From Bacteriovorax sp. (GTDB taxonomy: Bacteria > Bdellovibrionota > Bacteriovoracia > Bacteriovoracales > Bacteriovoracaceae), in the NCBI GenBank assembly GCA_030654205.1, contig JAURXW010000490.1:1-7889 (forward strand): DNA of 7,889 bases. The letters are read 5' to 3'. The notes under the pieces are model-generated. The model did not search any database and was not told the DNA's origin. It was given only the letters and a program-made list of their open reading frames with translations. Positions 1-5,280 of the stretch are shown here, one piece after another (within the stretch, counting starts at the first letter, position 1; each line of letters starts with the position of its first letter). The position numbers were made by a program, and so were the translations under genes.

Positions 1-1
1 G

Positions 2-31
2 CCTATGTATGGGCCAACTCCAGCGCAGTAA
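2..31 (+). CDS. 3' end of an upstream gene (partial)
   Basis: This is a short reading frame entering from the left edge. It reads PMYGPTPAQ and stops at TAA (29-31), three bases before a clear terminator hairpin. Ending just upstream of the hairpin is what makes this frame the likeliest of the three. The frame starting at base 1 runs to a TAA at 64-66, beyond the hairpin, and the third frame stops inside it at 42-44. Too little remains to suggest a product, and the frame choice itself is not certain. Confidence 0.3.
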   Translation, partial: PMYGPTPAQ

Positions 32-33
32 AC

Positions 34-56
34 GGCAATTTTAATTGCCAATTTTT
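34..56 (+). terminator. Rho-independent terminator of the upstream gene
   Basis: A perfect inverted repeat, GGCAATT (34-40) and AATTGCC (43-49), can fold as a 5-6 bp stem with a small T/A loop. It is followed by an AATTTTT tract (50-56) and a second run of T shortly after. This is the classic intrinsic terminator layout on the plus strand. It separates the upstream gene from the SLT lipoprotein gene, which must therefore have its own promoter in the following ~130 bp. Confidence 0.7.
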
Positions 57-174
57 AAGTTTTTAAATCTTAAACAAAGAATGCTTAAAATAAAAAAATA
101 GCAAAAAGTTTCATAATCTTCAATGGTTTAACCCAGAACGAGTAAACAAACCATACAAAAAGACAAGTTGCTGA

Positions 175-201
175 TTGAGAAATCAAGAAATGACCTATAA
201 T
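175..201 (+). promoter_or_regulatory. Candidate promoter at the 5' end of the SLT lipoprotein gene
   Basis: A perfect TATAAT lies at 196-201, with TTGAGA (five of six matches to TTGACA) at 175-180. The spacer is 15 bp, shorter than the usual 16-18. Transcription would start around 207-209, on top of the in-frame ATG at 208, giving a leaderless mRNA. If the ATG at 190 is the real start, these bases are merely coding and the match is chance. An alternative weak -10, CATAAT at 112-117, lies further upstream but has no convincing -35. Confidence 0.25.
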
Positions 202-870
202 TCAGCAATGATTAACTTAGCCCCAAAACAACTACCAAAAGCTGCAACACTCTTCTTGTCGCTGCTCTTTGTACAGAGTTGTTCAAGTGTCAAAACTCTC
301 CCTAAAAAAGAACCTAAAAAACTTTCCAAATCAATTAGAACGAGCCTTCCGCCAAAATTTGCTAATTTTGATAGAAAGCCCTATCCCAATGAAGCCTTTG
401 TTGTTGCTAATATGATCGCTGTCGTTGAGCCAGATCTAGACGAGGAAGAGCGAGACACTATAGCTTCACAAATTTCCATGGCGATTAAGCAATATAAAGT
501 TGAACCCCAAATAATTGTAGCAATTATCGATACGGAAAGTAATTTTCAAGCCGACAAAGTCTCCAGCACCGGGGATGTTTCTGTGGCACAAATAAATGTG
601 GAAATGTGGAATAAAGAATTTATTCGCATGAAAAAACCATTGCTCATAAAAGAAAAAATAAAAATCGATCAAGAATATGCATTATTAAAAATGGCCGAAA
701 TTTTAAATATCATTAAAAAAAGATATGAAAAAAAAGATCGACGTTGGTACGCTCGTTATCATTCCAACACTCACAGATATAAACGCAATTATTTGCATAA
801 ACTTGAAATTCGTTTAAAAATGCTTGCGACTTCAACAGATCTGAACGCTCAAATCGCCCAGTCTAACTAA
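190..870 (+). CDS. Lipoprotein with lytic-transglycosylase (SLT)-like domain
   Basis: This 226-residue protein has an N-terminal hydrophobic stretch (about 18-30) ending in a lipobox-like V-Q-S-C with Cys31 as the lipidation site, followed by a Lys/Pro-rich linker to about residue 66. The C-terminal half resembles the SLT/lysozyme-like fold. The segment DTESNF (114-119) carries the expected catalytic glutamate (Glu116) in an E-S-x-F context. G-D-V-S-V-A-Q-I-N (128-136) matches the G-x-x-Q-I element, and W186-Y-A-R-Y-H-S fits the C-terminal tyrosine motif. Enzymes of this family cleave peptidoglycan glycan strands from the periplasmic side. This copy is short, so it could be a specialised or non-catalytic member. 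Start choice is unsettled. ATG at 190 has a GAGA nine bases upstream; TTG at 175 and ATG at 208 are alternatives, and 208 would give a more typical signal-peptide n-region. The 3' end overlaps the convergent Gre-like gene by 8 bp. Confidence 0.8.
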   Translation: MTYNSAMINLAPKQLPKAATLFLSLLFVQSCSSVKTLPKKEPKKLSKSIRTSLPPKFANFDRKPYPNEAFVVANMIAVVEPDLDEEERDTIASQISMAIKQYKVEPQIIVAIIDTESNFQADKVSSTGDVSVAQINVEMWNKEFIRMKKPLLIKEKIKIDQEYALLKMAEILNIIKKRYEKKDRRWYARYHSNTHRYKRNYLHKLEIRLKMLATSTDLNAQIAQSN

Positions 871-1333
871 CTTTGATTATTTTATAAGTTCTCATCTCTT
901 TGGGAGTTTCTACTTCGAAACTCTCACCGGCCCCTAGACCTAAAGCCTCATTGCCAATGGGTGAAAAAACGGAAATAACTAATACGGGATTTCCATCCAC
1001 CATAAGCATCGTGCCCCCCGAAGTTGTTGTTAAAAAATAATATCGTTGTTGTCCTTTAAATTCGATCAAGACTAAAGAACCCATTTGAACTTTTTCGGCA
1101 TCAATTAATTCTATATCTTCTAGCATTTGAATATCAGTTTTAATTTCTTCAACACGTTTTAATTGAGCACTGGCTAAATATGAAGCTTCAATGGCACGGG
1201 TATCATACTTTCCTTCAGATTTTAAATCATCAGCTGTCACTAAATCTTTGGTAGATTTAGCGGCACTTTCTACTTCAATTAATTCCAAGTTCAAGCTTTC
1301 AATTAACTTAGTTAAAATTATTTTCTTATCCAT
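863..1333 (-). CDS. GreA/GreB-family transcription factor (Gre-like)
   Basis: This 156-residue protein has the two-part Gre layout. Residues 1-80 are a charged helical hairpin, and residues 82-156 an FKBP-like domain containing G85-S-L-V and the S124-P-I-G-x-x-A-L-G signature typical of Gre C-terminal domains. GreA and GreB insert their coiled coil into the RNA polymerase secondary channel, and acidic tip residues stimulate transcript cleavage. Here the tip region carries D35, D36, E40 and D44 in S-E-G-K-Y-D-T-R, followed by E49-A-S-Y-L-A, the pattern of the divergent Gre-like subgroup rather than of canonical GreA (GDLxENAEY). It may therefore be a cleavage factor or a competitor that binds polymerase without cleaving. 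It sits 2 bp downstream of the HxlR regulator gene. Its Shine-Dalgarno AGGGAG lies inside that gene's last codons, which indicates translational coupling. It ends in TAG, overlapping the convergent lipoprotein gene. Confidence 0.8.
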   Translation of the reverse strand: MDKKIILTKLIESLNLELIEVESAAKSTKDLVTADDLKSEGKYDTRAIEASYLASAQLKRVEEIKTDIQMLEDIELIDAEKVQMGSLVLIEFKGQQRYYFLTTTSGGTMLMVDGNPVLVISVFSPIGNEALGLGAGESFEVETPKEMRTYKIIKVS

Positions 1334-1335
1334 TT

Positions 1336-1734
1336 CTATTTGCTCCCTTTATTATCAAAATTTTCACGAGACGAACGAATGCTCGACCAGTGACCTTCAA
1401 TCCACACCACCATTTCTTTCATCGGATTGAGAATGCTCGTGCCCAAATCTGTTAGCTGATACTCAACTCTTGGTGGAACTTCAGCAAACATCTCACGCTC
1501 TAAAATTCCATCGCGCTCGAGGTTTCTAAGAGTCGCAGTCAGCATCCTTTGCGAAATACCGGGAATGCTTCTTTTAATCTCTGAGAAGCGTCCACGCCGT
1601 TTGGGCATATTAGCGAGTGTTAGGATGAGCAAAACGCTCCATTTGTCTCCTAAGCGGGTTAGGAGTTCTCTTAATGGACATATTCCAGCTCCTAAAGTGG
1701 AGTCACATTCCTTTCCAAGTAGTTGGTTTTCCAT
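1336..1734 (-). CDS. HxlR-family winged-helix transcriptional regulator
   Basis: This 132-residue protein matches the HxlR family along its whole length. C19-P-L-R-E-L-L-T-R-L-G-D-K-W opens the domain. R-F-S-E-I-K-R-S-I-P-G-I-S (about 49-61) and Q-R-M-L-T-A-T-L-R-N-L-E-R-D-G form the helix-turn-helix. E-V-P-P-R-V-E-Y-Q-L-T-D-L-G is the wing, and the C-terminal helix M-K-E-M-V-V-W-I-E is the usual dimer helix. Several family members (YodB, HypR, QorR) sense electrophiles or oxidants through the conserved N-terminal cysteine, equivalent to Cys19 here; Cys10 is a second cysteine nearby. Redox sensing is therefore plausible but unproven. The ATG is preceded by GAGGA with a five-base gap. The gene heads an operon with the Gre-like factor and is divergent from a secreted phosphoesterase, across an intergenic region rich in repeated half-sites. 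Confidence 0.92.
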   Translation of the reverse strand: MENQLLGKECDSTLGAGICPLRELLTRLGDKWSVLLILTLANMPKRRGRFSEIKRSIPGISQRMLTATLRNLERDGILEREMFAEVPPRVEYQLTDLGTSILNPMKEMVVWIEGHWSSIRSSRENFDNKGSK

Positions 1735-1747
1735 TTATTCCTCATTC

Positions 1748-1794
1748 GTTACCTCTTAGTAACTATATAATACCTAATATATATAAGTAACTTA
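1748..1794. promoter_or_regulatory. Candidate operator: repeated GTTAC/GTAAC half-sites
   Basis: Three related half-sites lie between the divergent genes. GTTAC (1748-1752) faces AGTAAC (1758-1763) as an inverted repeat with a 6-bp gap between the five-base arms. A second AGTAAC (1786-1791) is 28 bp downstream in direct orientation, and it sits inside the palindrome TAAGT-A-ACTTA (1784-1794). The intervening DNA is almost pure A/T. The arrangement suits binding of a dimeric winged-helix regulator such as the adjacent HxlR protein. The assignment to that protein is inference from position. Confidence 0.45.
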
Positions 1795-1795
1795 A
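1767..1795 (-). promoter_or_regulatory. Candidate promoter of the HxlR/Gre-like operon
   Basis: On the minus strand, TATTAT (1772-1767) is a good -10. A poor -35, TTAAGT (1795-1790), lies 17 bp upstream. Transcription would begin near 1760, about 25 bases before the ATG. The AGTAAC half-sites then fall in the -10/-35 spacer and at the start point, the expected positions for autorepression. The same A/T stretch also reads as a perfect TATAAT on the plus strand (1766-1771), but with no -35 partner. Confidence 0.35.
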
Positions 1796-1884
1796 TATGT
1801 CCTATCCATATCAAGCTTGTCAAAGTTTCAAAAAATAGGGATTCTACAAGGCCCTGTAAAATTTTTAACCTCGGAAATTTGTAA

Positions 1885-2706
1885 ATGAAAAATATATTTT
1901 TAACACTCACATTCCTAAGTCTTTCTCAAAGTATTTATGCTGCAAATTTTAATAAAGTTTTAGTGATTGTTTTCGAGAACACCGAATATTCCAAGGCCAT
2001 TCAACAACCTTTTTTTTCAAGCCTAGTTAAAGAAGGAGCTCTGTTCACAAATTTTAAAGCTGCTATTCATCCCTCTCTGGGAAATTATATTGCGATGATT
2101 GCAGGTACAACTTTTAATATCGTCAATGACAAACCAATTGATCTTAATGAAAGACATATTGGAGATTTATTAGAAGATGTAAAAAAAGATTGGAAAGTTT
2201 ATGCTGAAGATTATCCGGGAAATTGTTTCTTGGGAAAAACTTCAGGTGACTATGCAAGAAAGCATGTTCCTTTTATGAGTTTCGTAAATGTACAAAAAAA
2301 CCCTGCTCGCTGTGCAAAGATTGTTGAAGCCAAGGAATTTTTCACCGACTTCAGTTCTTCCAAGCTTAAAGATTTTTCAATGTACATTCCCAACCTTAAA
2401 AACGATGGCCATGATACAGGTATTGCAATTGGTGATAAGTGGTTTAAGAAAAACTTTGATTCAATTTTACACTCACCTAATTTTCCAAAAGATTTATTAG
2501 TGGTTGTGACTTTTGATGAAGGAACAACTCCCACAAATCAAATCTATACTCTTTTATTTGGGGCAAATATTAAGCCTGGGGCACAAAGTGCTCGCGCTAA
2601 TAATTTCTATACACTACTTCGAACTTATGAGGATGGACTTGGTCTTGGATCTTTAAATAAGAATGATGTGAATGCTCAGATTATAGACGACGTTTGGAAA
2701 AAATAA
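1885..2706 (+). CDS. Secreted phosphoesterase (acid phosphatase / phospholipase C family)
   Basis: This 273-residue protein has a Sec signal peptide (residues 1-19 or 20, cleavage near I-Y-A-A). The mature part follows the phosphoesterase family of AcpA-like acid phosphatases and bacterial phospholipases C. V-F-E-N (29-32) holds the expected metal-site Glu/Asn. H62-P-S-L-G-N-Y-I-A-M-I-A-G carries the probable nucleophile Ser64. Y-A-E-D-Y-P-G (106-112), Y-A-R-K-H-V-P-F (123-130), I-P-N-L-K-N-D-G-H-D-T-G (168-179) and V-T-F-D-E-G (208-213) supply the remaining ligand motifs. L-L-R-T-Y-E-D-G-L-G-L closes the domain. Such enzymes hydrolyse phosphomonoesters or phospholipid head groups in the periplasm or outside the cell; the substrate cannot be told from sequence. 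One deviation is F241-Y-T-L-L-R-T, where relatives often have H-Y-S-L-L-R-T. Cys114 and Cys143 could form a disulfide. A CGGA Shine-Dalgarno lies nine bases before the ATG. Confidence 0.88.
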   Translation: MKNIFLTLTFLSLSQSIYAANFNKVLVIVFENTEYSKAIQQPFFSSLVKEGALFTNFKAAIHPSLGNYIAMIAGTTFNIVNDKPIDLNERHIGDLLEDVKKDWKVYAEDYPGNCFLGKTSGDYARKHVPFMSFVNVQKNPARCAKIVEAKEFFTDFSSSKLKDFSMYIPNLKNDGHDTGIAIGDKWFKKNFDSILHSPNFPKDLLVVVTFDEGTTPTNQIYTLLFGANIKPGAQSARANNFYTLLRTYEDGLGLGSLNKNDVNAQIIDDVWKK

Positions 2707-2719
2707 TTTTCAAACGTCG
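2688..2719 (+). terminator. Hairpin terminator overlapping the phosphoesterase stop codon
   Basis: CGACGTTTG (2688-2696) pairs perfectly with CAAACGTCG (2711-2719). After one bulged G (2697), AAAA (2698-2701) pairs with TTTT (2707-2710), leaving a five-base loop that contains most of the TAA stop. A moderately T-rich stretch follows (2725-2746). The hairpin lies between two convergent genes and could also limit read-through from the minus strand, although the minus-strand exit lacks a T run. The stem is strong; the U-tract is not. Confidence 0.6.
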
Positions 2720-2731
2720 CCTGTGAATTTT

Positions 2732-5254
2732 CTATTTTACTCTTTTAAATAATCTCTCGTATGACTTTAAATAACGATTAGATATAACTTCAAAAATTGA
2801 TGAATTTTTATCTTTATTAATATCATTTTTTAAATCGTAATCATCCATTGTGACCGCTATTTTATCGCTTCCGACTCCACCATTAACAGCTAGCTCTTTA
2901 CCGTCGAGATCCATGTCTTTGGCAGGTGCCTTATAACCATTTCCAGATAAACCAGTGGCCGAAGCTGGAGTAAAACCTGATTTATAACCAGCAGTCTTAG
3001 AAAGTCTATTGGCATCTTTATCAACCAGAGCTTCCGAAGCTGCTCCAGATCCTCCACCAAGGCTGGCCATTAAAGCCGCAGGTGTTGTGTTGCTTTTGGC
3101 CAGTGCCCCTACGCCCGCTTTATTAAGGCTACTTAAAAGATCTTTTCCTGCTTGAGCAAGATTTGTTTTAGATCCAGTTGCATTTAATTTTGATTGAAGA
3201 TCTTTTTGTGCTTTTGATAATTGCTTATTCACTGCAGATGATTGCGTGCGAAGATTATCTACTTGACCAAGAGTTGCGCGTGAAATTTTACCGCTGCCAT
3301 TTAATCCTTGCCCCATGGCTCCAATGCTATCTAATTTAATCGAATCAAAAACAGAACTAGGCAATCCAGAATTTTGAGCTTGAGCTGTAAGAGCGTCGCT
3401 AAAAGAAGCACATTTCCCACTTACCAATTGAGTTAAGCAAGGAAGTGTTTCACCATTTTTTCCAGAAAAATTAATATCATTATTATCATCACCATTTACA
3501 TTTAATGGCTTGTTAACGATTCCGGTACTGGTAATTGAAGGATTTCTTATGGTGGTTGCATTTGAGGAAGCCACACTGTTATCCATCTTATGCAGATCAT
3601 TTAAAATATTATCAATTTTTTTAATATTGCCTTCGATGATTCCAATTTGGTTGTCTGTTGATTTTGAAGCAGCGAGTGCGAGGGCCGTGAAAGCTGCCCA
3701 GACGATTGCGCGCTTGATTGGAACAAGCATAAACATATCAATCTGAAGACCTAATGAAGTATTGTAAACTAAAAGTGCCGCAGCGGCCGCTGAACCAATT
3801 CCCATCAAGCTAAATACACTTGCGTTCGCTGAAGGCATTATAAAATTAGTTATTTTGTCTAAAAAGTTAAATTTATGTGTGTTTGCTGGAGATTGGATTT
3901 TTGAAATTTTTTGTGAATCAATCGGATTTGAAAATAAAATATTTCGAAGTGTTGGGGGAAATGAATTTTGGTAAACAGCAGCAATAGGTATTCCTCCGCT
4001 ATAGTTTGCTAAATGCTGAGTAAGATACGCCTGGCACATTGTTGCCATTGCTACTCCACCAAAAGGTGCGCAAGCTGTTCCTGCAATTCCATTACTTGTT
4101 GTCAAACTAGCATTCTGTGTTGTAACCGCCGGCAATTGTGCCATAGTGGCAGCAACAGGCAAATGAGATGCTTCATAAGTATTGATCCCACCAGCTTGAA
4201 TCGTTATTGGATTCAAACAGGCAGTCGCTACCGCTGCAGCAGCTGTTCCAACAGGTGTTGCCGCTAGCGCAACTTTAAGCGCAGTGGCAGCGGTCTCACC
4301 AACCAAAGACATCGCGCCATTGCACGAAGTATATGCCGCAATCTCAGCAGTCGACAAAGTATAAGCAGCAACCCCTGCAGCTGCAAAAGCCGCCATAGAA
4401 GCTAATTGAAATTTTTTCTTTGTCCCCGCCGTGCTTTTTGCATCAACCAATGATTGTCTTAATTTTTCTAAAATCACTATTTGTTTTTGATCTATTTCGC
4501 CACTTGAGAGTCTTTCAATTTCAAGTTGACTTGATTTGGTGGCCCCATCCAATCCCGAAAAAGCAACAATTTCTCCCGCTAGAAAGGCAGCTGCCCCCGC
4601 TATTCCAATCATGACATCAATTGTTTTTTTATAAGTTAAAAAATTTTTAGCAACCATCGCTCCACCAACCATCATTAAGGTTGCGGCCATATCACTGTCT
4701 CCAACGCCTTGGATCTGCACCGATTCTTTTGGTGCTCTATTTTGAGTATTGGTATTTACAAACTGGTTATGTATTTCTGTTATTCCAGCAACTCCAATTT
4801 TCGGAAAATTAGGCGCTGGCGCGATTGTGCTAAATCCATTTTGAACTCTTATTTTGTTCACGCTGGCCAACATATCTGCATTGTATTGAGTTTTTTCATT
4901 GGCCGTAAGACTATCAACATCTGCACTACCCTTAAGGCCTTTGTTTGCTCTCGTGTCGTTGAAATCTTTTAGGATTGCGCTGCTAATTGCAATCGAAATT
5001 CCTTTTGAAACTCTTTTTTCAGCAAGATTATAAGTTGCCTGTATCTCCGCTTTATCAGCAGGTGCCTCAACACTACTGAGAGCATCGGCAAGGCTTGCGT
5101 AAGTGGGTTTGCTTTTTTTGGTTTGAAGCGCATTAAACTCATTAATAATATTTTCAGGAGAAGATGTTTCAACTGCGTACGCCAACATGTTCATCGTTGC
5201 GAGCGATCCTGATAAAACTGAAACTAGAAATGTTTTGTAAAAATATTTCAACAT
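2732..5254 (-). CDS. Large signal-peptide-bearing membrane protein, second of a paralogous pair
   Basis: I do not recognise this 840-residue protein. It begins MLKYFYKTFL with a Sec signal peptide ending A-Y-A (about 27). A helical region follows (28-185) that its paralog lacks. Hydrophobic segments lie near 190-205, 211-233, 284-300, 320-345 (Ala-rich), 480-497 and 513-530. Between them are a charged helix (243-275), A-G-T-K-K-K (276-281), and Cys311, 346, 395 and 407. N-F-I-M-P-S-A-N-A (470-478) precedes the last two membrane segments. The coiled coil K-K-I-D-N-I-L-N-D-L (545-554) and the pair Cys606/Cys615 come after. The tail is Gly/Ser/Ala-rich, with a D-M-D-L-D-G loop (780-785) resembling a calcium-binding DxDxDG, and ends with F-E-V-I-S-N-R-Y-L-K-S (821-831). 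The ATG at 5254 is chosen over an in-frame TTG at 5275 because AAAGAGG lies five bases upstream and the signal then aligns with the paralog. It is very probably co-transcribed with the gene 26 bp upstream. Confidence 0.85.
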   Translation of the reverse strand: MLKYFYKTFLVSVLSGSLATMNMLAYAVETSSPENIINEFNALQTKKSKPTYASLADALSSVEAPADKAEIQATYNLAEKRVSKGISIAISSAILKDFNDTRANKGLKGSADVDSLTANEKTQYNADMLASVNKIRVQNGFSTIAPAPNFPKIGVAGITEIHNQFVNTNTQNRAPKESVQIQGVGDSDMAATLMMVGGAMVAKNFLTYKKTIDVMIGIAGAAAFLAGEIVAFSGLDGATKSSQLEIERLSSGEIDQKQIVILEKLRQSLVDAKSTAGTKKKFQLASMAAFAAAGVAAYTLSTAEIAAYTSCNGAMSLVGETAATALKVALAATPVGTAAAAVATACLNPITIQAGGINTYEASHLPVAATMAQLPAVTTQNASLTTSNGIAGTACAPFGGVAMATMCQAYLTQHLANYSGGIPIAAVYQNSFPPTLRNILFSNPIDSQKISKIQSPANTHKFNFLDKITNFIMPSANASVFSLMGIGSAAAAALLVYNTSLGLQIDMFMLVPIKRAIVWAAFTALALAASKSTDNQIGIIEGNIKKIDNILNDLHKMDNSVASSNATTIRNPSITSTGIVNKPLNVNGDDNNDINFSGKNGETLPCLTQLVSGKCASFSDALTAQAQNSGLPSSVFDSIKLDSIGAMGQGLNGSGKISRATLGQVDNLRTQSSAVNKQLSKAQKDLQSKLNATGSKTNLAQAGKDLLSSLNKAGVGALAKSNTTPAALMASLGGGSGAASEALVDKDANRLSKTAGYKSGFTPASATGLSGNGYKAPAKDMDLDGKELAVNGGVGSDKIAVTMDDYDLKNDINKDKNSSIFEVISNRYLKSYERLFKRVK

Positions 5255-5259
5255 ACGTG

Positions 5260-5266
5260 CCTCTTT
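5260..5266 (-). promoter_or_regulatory. Ribosome-binding site fixing the start of the 840-residue paralog
   Basis: AAAGAGG on the minus strand lies five bases before the ATG at 5254-5252, inside the 26-bp spacer between the two paralogs. It supports this start over the in-frame TTG seven codons upstream. No hairpin terminator is visible in the spacer, consistent with one transcript for both genes. Confidence 0.65.
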
Positions 5267-5280
5267 AAGTAACAAGAAAA

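Noticed and set aside
124..153. TGGTTT...AAACCA inverted repeat upstream of the lipoprotein gene
   Set aside because: Only six base pairs with an 18-base loop in AT-rich DNA, which is expected by chance.
1191..1430. 79-residue plus-strand frame opposite the Gre-like and HxlR genes
   Set aside because: Both minus-strand genes are recognisable families over their full length, and this frame has no ribosome-binding site or domain.
4013..4267. 84-residue plus-strand frame rich in Cys, Ser and Arg, opposite the 840-residue paralog
   Set aside because: It is the antisense of Ala/Thr/Val-rich coding sequence, which produces Cys/Ser-rich translations by chance. It has no ribosome-binding site.
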